Origin: Lysinibacillus sp.
GTDB lineage: Bacteria; Bacillota; Bacilli; Bacillales_A; Planococcaceae
DNA length: 8,632 nucleotides
Reading direction: 5' to 3'
Assembly (NCBI GenBank): GCA_012735355.1
Contig: JAAYHP010000362.1
Location: forward strand, 1-8,632
The translations under genes and the position numbers were made by a program. Below are positions 1 to 8,276 of this stretch, piece after piece. The notes beneath the pieces were generated by a model. That model was not told where the DNA came from and made no database searches. It worked only from the letters and a program-made list of their open reading frames with translations. Within the stretch, counting starts at the first letter, position 1; each line of letters begins with the position of its first letter.

Positions 1-7
1 ATATATT

Positions 8-13
8 ATTATA
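8..13 (-). promoter_or_regulatory. Possible -10 box for a gene beyond the left edge
   Basis: The minus strand reads TATAAT here, a perfect -10 hexamer, just after the terminator that closes ypiB. No good -35 box lies 16 to 18 bases upstream, so this is a weak call in AT-rich DNA. In B. subtilis the next genes after ypiB are ypiF and the qcr (menaquinol:cytochrome c reductase) genes, so a new leftward unit starting here would be reasonable. That is inference, since the gene itself is outside the window. Confidence 0.25.
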
Positions 14-50
14 ACCTAAATCGTTTTTCTGGGGATGAATTTTCTGAAAT

Positions 51-91
51 AAAAAAATTCAGTCGAAAGAGATTCTCTCCGACTGAATTTT
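51..91 (-). terminator. Rho-independent terminator after ypiB
   Basis: A perfect 12-base-pair stem (54-65 pairs with 80-91) is extended, past a small internal bulge, by AGAG/CTCT pairs around a 3-base loop. On the minus strand the hairpin is followed by a run of seven T (51-57), the classic intrinsic terminator layout for leftward transcription. The hairpin begins one base after the ypiB stop codon (93-95), so it ends the ypiA-ypiB unit. The opposite strand also ends the stem in T residues (88-91), but too few for confident rightward termination. Confidence 0.88.
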
Positions 92-92
92 G

Positions 93-650
93 CTAGTGAT
101 TTTTCGATGTTTCCTTCAATGCTTGCAATAGATTGGATAATTCCAAAAACCTTTCTTTATCTCCTTGATCAAGGGCTTCATCTATTTCTTTTAATAGTTT
201 TTCTTCTTGAAAGGCAAGCATGCTCGTTGTGAGTAATTCCTCTGCAATTAACCGATCTTTTTCATTGATGTGCAAGTACTTCGGCATATACGGATTTTCC
301 TCTAATACGGCTAAATACAGCTGGTTAGGCGGCACATTCGGAAAATTCAGTTGAATGTACATGCTTTCATTTGGATATAGCCTTAGATCATGAAAGGACT
401 TTTCTGCATCGCTTGTCATAATATTGCCTTTATAAAATCGAAATGGTACACCGTTTGAATCAACACTGGACATGACAATGGCTCTCGGGCAATAATGGGC
501 TTCTTCGACGAAATGAATATTTTCAAGCAATTCGTCATTGCTTAGTAAATAGTTTAATATCCATACACACTCTCTTCGCTTCAACTGAAAGTTTTTCAAA
601 AACCAACGCACAAAATTCTTTTTGTCGATGATTGGTACGGAAGAAGTCAT
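93..650 (-). CDS. ypiB: UPF0302/IDEAL-domain protein, YpiB-like
   Basis: Encodes 185 residues, close to the roughly 180 of B. subtilis YpiB. The N-terminal two thirds (about residues 8-125) is the UPF0302 domain, with a conserved-looking core around residues 49-75 (EEAHYCPRA, then VPFRFYKG). The C-terminal segment, about 146-180, is an IDEAL domain and contains the literal IDEAL string at 156-160, followed by [12 protein letters not shown]. The molecular role of the family is not established as far as I know; the soluble, acidic-helix character suggests a cytoplasmic, protein-binding role. I chose the ATG at 650 rather than an upstream in-frame start near 680, because a strong GGGGAGGG site sits 6 bases before it and the longer version would overlap ypiA. 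It lies 13 bases after ypiA, and its ribosome binding site overlaps the ypiA stop codon, so translation is probably coupled. Confidence 0.88.
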   Translation of the reverse strand: MTSSVPIIDKKNFVRWFLKNFQLKRRECVWILNYLLSNDELLENIHFVEEAHYCPRAIVMSSVDSNGVPFRFYKGNIMTSDAEKSFHDLRLYPNESMYIQLNFPNVPPNQLYLAVLEENPYMPKYLHINEKDRLIAEELLTTSMLAFQEEKLLKEIDEALDQGDKERFLELSNLLQALKETSKNH

Positions 651-656
651 GAATGT

Positions 657-664
657 CCCTCCCC
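657..664 (-). promoter_or_regulatory. Ribosome binding site of ypiB, overlapping the ypiA stop
   Basis: The minus strand reads GGGGAGGG, 6 bases before the ATG at 650. The first G of the site is the last base of the ypiA TAG stop (664-666). This fixes the ypiB start at 650 and suggests that ribosomes finishing ypiA feed ypiB. Confidence 0.75.
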
Positions 665-1920
665 TATTCAAGAGTTTCAAGTAAATCTAACCACTGTACC
701 TCTGTAGGTTGCAATTGAATTAAACGTTCAACGATCTTTCGAGCTTCATGTGGTTTTCCGTATTCGATAAGGAAATAGCAATAATTTTCTAAGAAGGTTG
801 GATCATCTTTTAATTCATTATATGCTACTTTATAAATTTCGTATGCTCGCTCATACTGTTCATTTTTTGCATATGCATCTGCTACAAATGGATATAAAGA
901 GATCCAATCAAAATCTTCCTGTTGCAAGTTTTCATATAATTCTATAATTTCATCTACTTCTTCCCTTTGATGATAGATAGACATGAGCACTAGTATTGCT
1001 TCCATATATTCTGGATCCAACGCAATTGCTTGTCGTAAATGGGAAATGGCCTCTTCTGGAAGACTGTTTTTTAACGCCATTTTTCCAGCGAATAAATAAA
1101 AGGATTTTTCGAATTCATCTCGTTTAATTCCTTCTTTTATAATACTATATGCTCTTTTATTATCTTCTAGCATCGCATAACTTTCAGCTAACAATAAATA
1201 TGCACTGAAATAATCCGGATCTAATTCTTTTAAGTCTTCCAATTGTTTAATAGCTGTTTCGTATTTTTCACATTGGAACGCGCTGTATGCACTACCAAAT
1301 AACAAATCTGCTGTGACTTTATCCTCTAACACTTCCATGTAATAATCAAGGGCAATTTCATAACCACCTCCAGCTCGGTACACTTCAGCTAATCGTTCTG
1401 CGATATAGACACCAGCTATTGTTTTCTCTTGTTTATGCAACTCTTCGTAAATTCGTGCAGCTTCTGTGAATTTTCCCATTTCAAATAATAATTCCGCTTT
1501 AGCAAATTGGATAATTGGCTCATTTGGAAGTATCTCTAATGCTTCATTTATGCGTTGTTCTGCTACTTCATATAAACCTTGCATTTGGTAATAGTCCGCT
1601 AAAACAAGCAAACTTTGGGGATATTCTGGAGCACTTTTCTCAACAGACATTAAAAGATCAAGGGCTTCTTCTTCCTCACCTAATTCAATTAGGAGAGATG
1701 CGTAATCAATCGTCATTTGTGCTTCATCAGGAAATAGAAATCGCAAATGCTCTAATACCCGTTTTCCTTGATGGATGAAGCCATATTGGATGAACATTTC
1801 AGCTAGTTCGTACTGTACATCGGGTGTTTCGTTTAATAAAAAGGTATCTAGTAATGAATCAATGCGGGATAAATCGCCCGCTTCTATGGCTTGTATAATG
1901 TCTTTCGTTATATTGTTCAA
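664..1920 (-). CDS. ypiA: Tetratricopeptide repeat protein, YpiA-like
   Basis: Encodes 418 residues (B. subtilis YpiA is of similar size) made almost entirely of TPR-type helix pairs, about ten to twelve. Recognisable repeat cores include [61 protein letters not shown] and [20 protein letters not shown]. There is no signal peptide or membrane segment, so it should be a cytoplasmic protein-protein scaffold; its partner is unknown. It is always near aroE and ypiB in Bacillus, but nothing in the sequence ties it to aromatic synthesis. I place the start at a TTG (1918-1920), because AGGTGA lies 5 bases upstream and the protein then begins [15 protein letters not shown]. An in-frame TTG at 1980 would add 20 residues but lacks a ribosome site and abuts the upstream terminator hairpin. 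A terminator separates it from aroA, so it probably has its own promoter. Confidence 0.87.
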   Translation of the reverse strand: MNNITKDIIQAIEAGDLSRIDSLLDTFLLNETPDVQYELAEMFIQYGFIHQGKRVLEHLRFLFPDEAQMTIDYASLLIELGEEEEALDLLMSVEKSAPEYPQSLLVLADYYQMQGLYEVAEQRINEALEILPNEPIIQFAKAELLFEMGKFTEAARIYEELHKQEKTIAGVYIAERLAEVYRAGGGYEIALDYYMEVLEDKVTADLLFGSAYSAFQCEKYETAIKQLEDLKELDPDYFSAYLLLAESYAMLEDNKRAYSIIKEGIKRDEFEKSFYLFAGKMALKNSLPEEAISHLRQAIALDPEYMEAILVLMSIYHQREEVDEIIELYENLQQEDFDWISLYPFVADAYAKNEQYERAYEIYKVAYNELKDDPTFLENYCYFLIEYGKPHEARKIVERLIQLQPTEVQWLDLLETLE

Positions 1921-1924
1921 ATCG

Positions 1925-1933
1925 CTCACCTTT
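1925..1933 (-). promoter_or_regulatory. Ribosome binding site deciding the TTG start of ypiA
   Basis: The minus strand reads AAAGGTGAG; its AGGTGA core (1926-1931) lies 5 bases before the TTG at 1918-1920. It matches the 3' half of the AAGGAGGTGA consensus. No comparable site precedes the alternative TTG at 1980. Confidence 0.6.
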
Positions 1934-1951
1934 GCTTTCTTATATAAATAT

Positions 1952-1980
1952 ATGCTACATAACAAATTTTCACTAGACAA
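1952..1980 (-). promoter_or_regulatory. Candidate promoter for ypiA-ypiB
   Basis: Between the terminator after aroA and the ypiA start, the minus strand carries TTGTCT (1975-1980), a 17-base spacer and TAGCAT (1952-1957). Each hexamer matches four of six sigma-A consensus bases. Start of transcription near 1945 would leave a leader of about 25 bases. A second arrangement, TTGTTA (1960-1965) with TATAAG (1939-1944), has only a 15-base spacer and would put the start inside the ribosome site, so I prefer the first. The main support is the need for a promoter downstream of the terminator. Confidence 0.35.
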
Positions 1981-1981
1981 G

Positions 1982-2023
1982 AAAAAGGCTATCCAAAGTG
2001 CAATATTTTTGGAAAGCCTTTTT
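1982..2023 (-). terminator. Bidirectional hairpin terminator between aroA and ypiA
   Basis: Arms 1982-1997 and 2008-2023 form 9 base pairs (AAAAAGGCT with AGCCTTTTT), one A-A mismatch and 6 more pairs (TCCAAA with TTTGGA) around a 10-base loop. The stem base is A5/T5, so both strands end in a T run; the leftward transcript ends in CCTTTTTCTTG. It starts 11 bases beyond the aroA stop (2035-2037), so it should end, or at least reduce, transcription from the aro operon before ypiA. Confidence 0.82.
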
Positions 2024-2034
2024 CACAGAAAATT

Positions 2035-3324
2035 TTATTTTAATAATAAATCAAGATGTTCAAAGAAGGTTGGATAAGAAATCGCGATGCATTTAGCATC
2101 ATCCATTTCTACCGGTGAATCTGTAATTAGGGAAGCGATTGCTAACATCATGCCAATGCGATGATCGCCGTATGTAGAAACTTCAGCACCATGTAATTTC
2201 GTTGGCCCATGAATGATCATTCCGTCGTCTGTTGCTGTAATATTTGCTCCGAGCTTTTTCAATTCATTCGCGACAGCCACAATGCGATCTGTTTCTTTTA
2301 CTTTTAATTCTTGTGCATCTCGGATAATCGTTGTTCCTTCCGCTTGAGTAGCAAGAAGAGCGATAATCGGAATTTCATCAATTAAGCGAGGAATAATGTC
2401 TCCTTCAATCGTCGTACCTTTTAAATTTGACGTACGAATCGTAATCGTTGCTGTAGGCTCTGCCGCATCATCGATATCTTCCTCGATCACCATATCCGCA
2501 CCCATATTTTGCAATACTTCAATAATTCCATCTCTCGTTGGATTGATACCGACATTTTTCAATAGGATTTCACTGTTAGGAACAATGGCTCCCGCCACTA
2601 AGAAAAATGCTGCTGATGAAATATCTCCCGGTACATCCACATGGGTTCCGTGAAGCTTTTGACCGCCTTTTAATGAAATAACTCCGTCTTCCACTTCGAT
2701 GTTTGCTCCGAATTGTTTCAACATCCGCTCCGTATGATCTCGAGAAACTTCCTTTTCTCGAACGATGGTTGTGCCTTCAGCTTGCAAACCAGCTAGCAAA
2801 ATAGCAGATTTTACTTGAGCGCTTGCTACTGGCATCGCATAATCAATATTTTTTAGTTTTGTCCCTTGAATGGCAAGAGGAGTGAACTCACCGTTTTTAC
2901 GACCTGCAATTTGTGCTCCCATTTGCTTCAATGGATTCGTTACACGAGCCATTGGGCGCTTCGCAATGGAATCATCACCAGTAATAACAGAATGAAAATC
3001 GGTACCTGCCAAAATTCCGAGCATTAATCTTGTCGTTGTACCTGAATTGCCAGTATATAACACTTCCTTCGGTTCTTCCCATCCATCGATTCCAGGGCTG
3101 TCAATTTCCACCTTCGTGCCATCCACTTCGATTTTTACACCGAGCTTTCGGAAGCAATCGATCGTACTTAAGCAATCATCGCCTGGTAAGAACCCTGTAA
3201 CCGTCGTTTTTCCTTTGGCGATAGCACCAAACATTACAGCACGATGGGAGATGGATTTATCACCTGGAACTGTAATGGAACCTTGTAAACTTGGATTATT
3301 GTAATTTAACACTTTTGAAGTCAC
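2035..3324 (-). CDS. aroA: 3-phosphoshikimate 1-carboxyvinyltransferase (EPSP synthase; aroE in Bacillus naming)
   Basis: Joins shikimate 3-phosphate and phosphoenolpyruvate to give EPSP, the sixth shikimate-pathway step, in the cytoplasm. The 429-residue length fits the B. subtilis enzyme (428). Family motifs: GDKSISHRA at 21-29 (Lys23 for substrate binding), GNSGTTTR at 92-99, SAQVK at 168-172, RDHTE at 195-199, NPTR at 261-264, LIDEIPI around Asp316, and KVKETDR with Glu344. The set DKS, SAQxK, RxHxE and NxTR is the one used to define class II (glyphosate-tolerant type) EPSP synthases; class membership is inferred from motifs only. I use the GTG start at 3322-3324, because AAAGGAG lies 8 bases upstream; an in-frame TTG at 3345 would put that ribosome site inside the gene. 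The tyrA stop is 29 bases upstream, so this is the last gene of the aro unit before the terminator. Confidence 0.96.
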   Translation of the reverse strand: MTSKVLNYNNPSLQGSITVPGDKSISHRAVMFGAIAKGKTTVTGFLPGDDCLSTIDCFRKLGVKIEVDGTKVEIDSPGIDGWEEPKEVLYTGNSGTTTRLMLGILAGTDFHSVITGDDSIAKRPMARVTNPLKQMGAQIAGRKNGEFTPLAIQGTKLKNIDYAMPVASAQVKSAILLAGLQAEGTTIVREKEVSRDHTERMLKQFGANIEVEDGVISLKGGQKLHGTHVDVPGDISSAAFFLVAGAIVPNSEILLKNVGINPTRDGIIEVLQNMGADMVIEEDIDDAAEPTATITIRTSNLKGTTIEGDIIPRLIDEIPIIALLATQAEGTTIIRDAQELKVKETDRIVAVANELKKLGANITATDDGMIIHGPTKLHGAEVSTYGDHRIGMMLAIASLITDSPVEMDDAKCIAISYPTFFEHLDLLLK

Positions 3325-3332
3325 TATATTAA

Positions 3333-3339
3333 CTCCTTT
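3333..3339 (-). promoter_or_regulatory. Ribosome binding site deciding the GTG start of aroA
   Basis: The minus strand reads AAAGGAG with an 8-base spacer to GTG at 3322-3324. It lies in the short tyrA-aroA gap and rules out the upstream in-frame TTG at 3345 as the start. Confidence 0.75.
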
Positions 3340-3353
3340 CCACAACCGGCAAT

Positions 3354-4451
3354 TTAAGAAACGTGCATTTCAAAGTTCGTACGAGAACGGATACAGTTTA
3401 TCGCTTTTTCTCGGTCTTTTTTGTTTTGGAAACTAATCACTAAAATACCAAAGACGTCTTCCCTTGCCTCTACAACTCGAATATTCGTAATACTAATATT
3501 TTCTTCAGCTAAGTAGCCGGTTACTTCGGAAATCACGCCTGGGTAGTCAGGAATATCAACATACAAATCGTATGTTGTATAGAATGCCCCAGTGGAAATT
3601 GGAAGTGCATCTCGAACTTCTTTCGCTATAGCAAAATATTTTTCAATGGATTCATCATCATTTTGAAGTAAAATTTCTTTCACTCGATGCATTTCGCCTA
3701 TCCACGCATCCAGTTGTCCAATCAGTTCATTGCGATTTTGCAATGTAATATCTCGCCAAATCATCGGGTTCGATGAGGCGATGCGTGTAATATCACGGAA
3801 ACCTCCTGCAGCAAGCATACTCGTCATCGGATATTTTTTATTTTCTTCATTGAGTTGATGAACGAGGGATGCAGCTACAATATGAGGGAAGTGGCTAACG
3901 ACTGCTGTCATATGGTCATGTTCTTCCGCATTCACTTTGATGATTTTTGCTAACGTATATTTCAATAAATGCTCTAGCAGAAGTATATTATTCCCATCTT
4001 CATCATCAAAGGGCGTTAAAATATAATAAGCATTTTCAAAAAGATACGGCCTTGCAGCAGTTACCCCACTTTTGTGGGAACCTGCCATCGGATGTCCACC
4101 GATGAAAGTGATTCCCTTATCGCGAAGTTCAATGGCTTTTTTCATGATTAAACTTTTTGTACTACCTGTATCAGTAACGACGACATTTTTCTTTAACTGC
4201 CAATCTTTTAATGCATCCATCCATTGTAGCGTTGCATTGACCGGCGTTCCAAAAATAAAGACATCCGCATTGCGGGCCGCTCCCTCCACATCTTCCACCA
4301 CTTCATGGACGATGTTTAAAGCGGATGCCAATTCCCTCGTTTTTTCTGATAAATCGTAGCCGTACACTCTTGTTTGGGGACATTTTTGGCAAGCTAATGC
4401 AAGAGACCCGCCTATTAACCCTAAACCAATGACTAATACATTCCGCGTCAT
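3354..4451 (-). CDS. tyrA: Prephenate dehydrogenase with C-terminal ACT domain
   Basis: Oxidatively decarboxylates prephenate to 4-hydroxyphenylpyruvate with NAD+, committing chorismate to tyrosine. The 365 residues fall into an N-terminal Rossmann fold ([12 protein letters not shown], residues 5-16), an all-helical dimerisation part (about 170-285) and an ACT domain (about 294-365, starting [12 protein letters not shown]). Family active-site features are present: DTGSTKS at 94-100, the GHPMAG block with His120 at 119-124, SHFPH at 186-190 and FRDITRI at 218-224. ACT domains bind amino acids, so feedback inhibition by tyrosine is likely, as known for related enzymes; this is inference. The ATG overlaps the hisC stop as ATGA (4448-4451), and AAGGAG lies 7 bases upstream inside the end of hisC, so translation is probably coupled. 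It is not fused to a chorismate mutase, in keeping with the separate aroH gene. Confidence 0.96.
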   Translation of the reverse strand: MTRNVLVIGLGLIGGSLALACQKCPQTRVYGYDLSEKTRELASALNIVHEVVEDVEGAARNADVFIFGTPVNATLQWMDALKDWQLKKNVVVTDTGSTKSLIMKKAIELRDKGITFIGGHPMAGSHKSGVTAARPYLFENAYYILTPFDDEDGNNILLLEHLLKYTLAKIIKVNAEEHDHMTAVVSHFPHIVAASLVHQLNEENKKYPMTSMLAAGGFRDITRIASSNPMIWRDITLQNRNELIGQLDAWIGEMHRVKEILLQNDDESIEKYFAIAKEVRDALPISTGAFYTTYDLYVDIPDYPGVISEVTGYLAEENISITNIRVVEAREDVFGILVISFQNKKDREKAINCIRSRTNFEMHVS

Positions 4452-5548
4452 GCAAATACTCCTTGTTCTTTTAATACCTCTTCAAGAAGTGATAAAAACT
4501 TGCTGTTTTGCTCTTCAGTACCGATGGAAACGCGAATATAGCCTGGTGCATTTAACGCATTCCCACTTCGAACGATAAATCCTCGTTTCATCATTTCTTG
4601 GAATATAACGTCACTATCCGCTTTTACTTCAAATAAAATAAAGTTCGTTTGTGAAGGATAATAATTTAATCCATGTTTTTTGCAAAATTCAACGTATTGT
4701 TCTTTTCCTTTTTCTGTTCTTTCTACTGTTTCTTTAATAAATTGTTGGTCTTGTAATGCGACAATCGCTACTTTATGGCTTAAAACCGTATTGTTAAATG
4801 GAGCGCGCACCGGGTCTAGTTTTGCGATTAAATCAGCTTGACCAATGGCGTATCCAACACGGTATGCTGCTAAACCATAAGCTTTAGAAAACGTACGCAT
4901 AATTAGCACGTTCGGGTACTGTTCTACATATGGCAATGTATCTTTATAAGCAGGGTCTGTTACATATTCAAAATAAGCTTCGTCTAACACAACTAATACG
5001 TCGCTAGGAACTTTCTTTAAAAAAGCACTTAACTCTTCGTCAGTTACAATCGTTCCTGTCGGGTTATTTGGATTACATACCCAAACAACTGAAGTGTTTT
5101 CATCGATTGCTTCATACATTGCTTCTAAATCATGTTTGCCGTCTTTTAACGGCACTTTACGAACTTCAGCCCCTTCAATTTCCGCATTATGACTGTATTG
5201 AGAGAAGGAAGGATCCGCCATCACTGTATTTACTCCTGGGTAAAGTAAAGAACGAGTGACGATCGCAATTAAATCATCGGAACCATTACCAAAAAGCAAT
5301 TGGTTTTCTGGTACTCCAAGGTGATTCGCAACTGCTGTTCTAAGTTCTTGGGCATACCCATCAGGATAAATAGCAAAATTAATGTCGTTATTTTTTATAT
5401 ATTCAGTCACTTTCGGAGAGCAGCCAAACGGATTTTCATTGGAAGCTAGTTTCACCACTTCCTTTAAACCAAACTCTCTTTGAACTTCTTCGATTGGTTT
5501 ACCAGGTTGGTATGCTTTCATTCCGTAAATTTGTTGTTTAAATTTCAT
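4448..5548 (-). CDS. hisC: Histidinol-phosphate / aromatic amino acid aminotransferase
   Basis: A PLP-dependent class I/II aminotransferase of 366 residues, the usual HisC length. Key sites: KLASNENPFG at 33-42, NPNNPTGT at 159-166, DEAYFEY at 189-195, and SKAYGLA with the PLP-binding Lys222, followed by Arg230 in YRVGY. The conserved N-terminal YQPGKP at 13-18 is typical of HisC. In B. subtilis the enzyme serves both histidine synthesis (histidinol phosphate) and the final transamination to tyrosine and phenylalanine. Placement between aroH and tyrA, away from any his genes, supports that dual role here. The ATG has AAAAAGGAG with an 8-base spacer in the 15-base gap after aroH. In B. subtilis trpEDCFBA occupies this gap; it is absent here. 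Confidence 0.95.
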   Translation of the reverse strand: MKFKQQIYGMKAYQPGKPIEEVQREFGLKEVVKLASNENPFGCSPKVTEYIKNNDINFAIYPDGYAQELRTAVANHLGVPENQLLFGNGSDDLIAIVTRSLLYPGVNTVMADPSFSQYSHNAEIEGAEVRKVPLKDGKHDLEAMYEAIDENTSVVWVCNPNNPTGTIVTDEELSAFLKKVPSDVLVVLDEAYFEYVTDPAYKDTLPYVEQYPNVLIMRTFSKAYGLAAYRVGYAIGQADLIAKLDPVRAPFNNTVLSHKVAIVALQDQQFIKETVERTEKGKEQYVEFCKKHGLNYYPSQTNFILFEVKADSDVIFQEMMKRGFIVRSGNALNAPGYIRVSIGTEEQNSKFLSLLEEVLKEQGVFA

Positions 5549-5563
5549 GATACATGCTCCTTT

Positions 5564-5935
5564 TTATCGATTTTCATTCACTAAATCAGGTCGAAGTTTT
5601 ACTGCATCGTTTAAGTAAATATGGCGAATGTCTTTTTGTGGAATATCAGTGTTTACATGCATTAACACTCGAATGCATAAAGGAAGTGCACCTGGTACGT
5701 CCATTTCGTGAGTGCACATTGTCGGAACGTATTTCCATCCTTCGATTGAACGGACTGCTTTTGCAGGAAATGCTGTGTTTATATCAGAAGTCGTTGTGAC
5801 GATCACTGACGCAATATCTTCCGGTTCAACATCATTAGCTTTCACCATTTCAATCACTAATTTTTCAGTTTCACTATAAATCAATTCTGGCGTGTTTGAT
5901 TCAATTGTTGTTGCTCCTCGGATACCCCGGATCAT
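5564..5935 (-). CDS. aroH: Monofunctional chorismate mutase, AroH type
   Basis: Rearranges chorismate to prephenate at the branch towards phenylalanine and tyrosine. The 123 residues match the small trimeric AroH fold of B. subtilis (127 residues), not the helical AroQ type. Residues aligned by eye with the B. subtilis active site: Arg6 (in MIRGIRGATT), Phe56-Pro-Ala58-Lys59, Cys74, Glu77 (in HEMDVPGAL), Arg89 (CIRVLMH), Tyr107 (RHIYL) and Arg115 (LRPDL). The position of B. subtilis Thr74 is Met73 here, a change near the pocket. The C-terminal tail is a few residues shorter. The start overlaps the aroB stop as ATGA (5932-5935), with AGAGGAGGT 8 bases upstream inside aroB, a strong site that suggests coupled translation. 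Confidence 0.95.
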   Translation of the reverse strand: MIRGIRGATTIESNTPELIYSETEKLVIEMVKANDVEPEDIASVIVTTTSDINTAFPAKAVRSIEGWKYVPTMCTHEMDVPGALPLCIRVLMHVNTDIPQKDIRHIYLNDAVKLRPDLVNENR

Positions 5936-7020
5936 TTACATACCTCCTCTAATAGAGCACGAAATTCTTTATCAATTTCTTCACATTCCGATAGCTCAAT
6001 ATCTTTTACGTAAGGCATGCCGACTTTTTGCAACAGCACAAATTTTAACTTGCCATACTCTACCTTTTTATCTTTCATTAAATATGTGGATAATTCGTCA
6101 AAGGAATATTTTTTTACATCTTCAAACGGGTATCCATTTTCATAAGCAAAATTTAAAACATCTTTTGTAAATTCTCTCGTAATCTCTCCGTATCGCTCAC
6201 TTAAAAGGAGCGCATAAACCATCCCTATCATGACCGCTTCTCCATGAGCTAATCCGCCGTATCCAGCAGCAGCTTCGATGGCATGACCGTATGTATGGCC
6301 AAAATTTAAAAATTTGCGGACTGATTGTTCAGTTTCATCTTGTGAAACGATGTTTGCTTTTACTTTTATCCCCGCTTTTAAATGATTCGCTAAAAGGGAT
6401 TTTTCAATCGTGGTTACATTCGTTTCCATTAATTCTTTCAACCATTGTTCATCAGAAATAAAAGCATGTTTGATGACTTCAGCCATTCCAGAACGAATTT
6501 CTCGCGTAGGCAAACTATATAAAAAATTCGTATCATAAATGACCGCTTCCGGCTGATAGAAAGCACCTACTAAATTTTTTCCTAATGGATGATTAATTGC
6601 CGTTTTTCCACCGACAGCTGAATCGTGGGCTAAAATCGTCGTTGGAATTTGGATGTAAGGAATACCGCGCATAAAAGTTGCAGCTACAAATCCTGTCACA
6701 TCCCCTACCGCTCCTCCTCCAAAAGCAAACATAAAGGACTTGCGAGTACATTGCTTTTCAATAAGAAATGTATGGGCATCTTCATAGTTTTTAAAGCTTT
6801 TACATGATTCCCCACTTGGCATGACAAACACTTCAAAGGGGTAAGGGAAATTTTCCGTAAAATAGTCTTTTTGTGCTTCCCAAACGTTTTCATCGGTAAA
6901 TACGACGAGGGTATCAGCTTTAGAAATTTTCTCTTTTAAAGATTCGCAAGCGGTACGTAAAATACCGCTTCCGATAATAACTTCATATGAATGACTTTGC
7001 GTATTCACTGGAATTCTCAT
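5932..7020 (-). CDS. aroB: 3-dehydroquinate synthase
   Basis: Cyclises DAHP to 3-dehydroquinate, the second shikimate-pathway step, using NAD+ and a divalent metal. The 362 residues match the bacterial length. Motifs: PSGESCKSF at 68-76, the nucleotide-binding GGGAVGDVTGFVAA at 101-114, PTTILAHDSAVGGKTAIN at 126-143, KNLVGAFYQP at 148-157, metal ligands Glu181 (GMAEVIKH), His242 (FGHTYGH) and His259 (LAHGEA), with His246 as the second conserved His; ligand roles come from the Aspergillus enzyme by alignment. The ATG follows the aroC stop by 2 bases, and its ribosome site GAAGGAG lies within the last aroC codons, so the two are translated from one message. It overlaps aroH by 4 bases. Confidence 0.97.
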   Translation of the reverse strand: MRIPVNTQSHSYEVIIGSGILRTACESLKEKISKADTLVVFTDENVWEAQKDYFTENFPYPFEVFVMPSGESCKSFKNYEDAHTFLIEKQCTRKSFMFAFGGGAVGDVTGFVAATFMRGIPYIQIPTTILAHDSAVGGKTAINHPLGKNLVGAFYQPEAVIYDTNFLYSLPTREIRSGMAEVIKHAFISDEQWLKELMETNVTTIEKSLLANHLKAGIKVKANIVSQDETEQSVRKFLNFGHTYGHAIEAAAGYGGLAHGEAVMIGMVYALLLSERYGEITREFTKDVLNFAYENGYPFEDVKKYSFDELSTYLMKDKKVEYGKLKFVLLQKVGMPYVKDIELSECEEIDKEFRALLEEVCK

Positions 7021-7022
7021 AA

Positions 7023-8204
7023 TTAAAACTCCTTCGCCATTTTGCGTACTTGTTCAATTTGAGCTTTCAATTGTGGCAATTGATCGCTATGGAATTGTTC
7101 TACAATGGCCTTTGCAATTTCCCATGCAATGACATTTTCAGCTACAACGGATGCTGCTGGAACAGCACAAGCATCGGAACGCTCTACGCTCGCTTTAAAT
7201 GGCTCTTTCGTTTCTATATCGACGCTTTCAAGCGGTTTATAAAGGGTAGGAATAGGTTTCATTACTCCGCGAACAACGATTGGCATTCCTGTAGACATAC
7301 CGCCTTCAATACCGCCTAAACGGTTCGTGCGACGAGTATACCCGTTCTCTTCGTCCCAAATAATTTCGTCATGGACTTCAGAGCCTTTCTTTCGTGCCAT
7401 TTCAAAGCCAATACCGAACTCTACACCTTTGAAAGCGTTGATGGAAATCATCGCTTGCGCTAATTTACTATCTAATTTTCTATCGTAATGTACGTAAGAG
7501 CCCACACCTGGAGGCATGCCTTCAACGATGACTTCCACCACTCCTCCGATGGAATCTCCAGCTTTTTTCGCTTCATCAATGGCTTGTACCAATTTTTCAG
7601 AAGCTTCCGGGTCTACCGTATAACATGGGTCGTTTTCAACGATTTGTCGAATTTCCTCTGCAGATTTACCTGCAATTTTTGAAACGTCCGCTTTCACACC
7701 GTAAATTTCAGTTACGTAACCAACGATGGAAATGCCAAGTTCAGCGAGCAATGCTTTCGCAACAGAACCAACAGCAACACGGACCGTTGTTTCCCTCGCA
7801 CTTGAACGTTCTAAAACGTTTCGTAAATCCCGATGGCCGTATTTAATGCCACCAACTAAATCTGCATGTCCTGGTCGAGGACGGGAAATTTGACGTTTAA
7901 TTTCAGAAGGATCCACATCTTCTGGGAGTGGTTCTGCTCCCATAATCTTTGTCCAATGTTTCCAATCATCATTTGTTACAACTAACGCTACCGGAGAACC
8001 TAACGTTTTTCCGTGACGCACGCCTCCTACAATTTCCACTAAGTCTTTTTCGATTTGCATGCGGCGACCACGACCGTGTCCCCCTTGGCGACGTTTTAAA
8101 TCATAGTTAATTTGTTCTGCTGTAATCGGTAATAAGGATGGCAACCCTTCGATAATTGTCGTTAATTGAGGACCATGAGATTCCCCTGCTGTTAAATACC
8201 TCAT
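7023..8204 (-). CDS. aroC: Chorismate synthase (aroF in Bacillus naming)
   Basis: Converts EPSP to chorismate by trans-elimination of phosphate, with reduced FMN as cofactor; the last common step to all aromatic amino acids. The 393 residues match the Bacillus enzyme (390). All three family signatures are seen: GESHGP at 7-12 (His10), [17 protein letters not shown] at 123-139, and [15 protein letters not shown] at 342-356 (Asp344). Also conserved are [13 protein letters not shown] at 37-49 and [10 protein letters not shown] at 107-116. It is the first gene of the aro block. The ATG has GGGAG about 11 bases upstream, a spacing longer than usual, so it may be translated less efficiently than aroB or aroH. 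An extended -10 promoter lies 44 bases upstream of the start. Confidence 0.97.
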   Translation of the reverse strand: MRYLTAGESHGPQLTTIIEGLPSLLPITAEQINYDLKRRQGGHGRGRRMQIEKDLVEIVGGVRHGKTLGSPVALVVTNDDWKHWTKIMGAEPLPEDVDPSEIKRQISRPRPGHADLVGGIKYGHRDLRNVLERSSARETTVRVAVGSVAKALLAELGISIVGYVTEIYGVKADVSKIAGKSAEEIRQIVENDPCYTVDPEASEKLVQAIDEAKKAGDSIGGVVEVIVEGMPPGVGSYVHYDRKLDSKLAQAMISINAFKGVEFGIGFEMARKKGSEVHDEIIWDEENGYTRRTNRLGGIEGGMSTGMPIVVRGVMKPIPTLYKPLESVDIETKEPFKASVERSDACAVPAASVVAENVIAWEIAKAIVEQFHSDQLPQLKAQIEQVRKMAKEF

Positions 8205-8247
8205 TCAAACACTTTCTCCCTTCAACTCGTTAAAGTATGTATTTTTT

Positions 8248-8276
8248 ACTATAACATAATGTATTTTAAAAAAACA
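8248..8276 (-). promoter_or_regulatory. Probable aro operon promoter (extended -10)
   Basis: The minus strand reads TGTTATAGT (8248-8256): a TGn extension followed by TATAGT, five of six bases of the sigma-A -10 consensus. The hexamer 17 bases upstream (8271-8276, TGTTTT) is a poor -35, which extended -10 promoters tolerate. Transcription would start near 8241, leaving a leader of only about 37 bases. That is too short for an attenuator, T-box or long TRAP-binding leader, so control, if any, should act at the DNA level. The AT-rich context makes a chance match possible. Confidence 0.5.

Noticed and set aside
1921..1980. N-terminal extension of ypiA starting at TTG 1980
   Set aside because: No ribosome site precedes it, it starts at the edge of the terminator hairpin, and the internal TTG at 1920 has a well-placed AGGTGA.
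1515..3304. Several plus-strand open frames of 60-100 codons antisense to ypiA, aroA, tyrA, hisC, aroB and aroC
   Set aside because: They lie opposite strongly conserved genes, have no recognisable protein features and no convincing ribosome sites; they are by-products of the coding on the other strand.
6705..6893. A short minus-strand frame inside aroB
   Set aside because: It is in another frame of a fully conserved aroB, and its sequence resembles no domain; it is a frame shadow.
8205..8247. TRAP-binding or T-box leader before aroC
   Set aside because: Only two GAG triplets occur in the short predicted leader, far from the roughly eleven spaced G/UAG repeats TRAP needs, and there is no room for a T-box stem.
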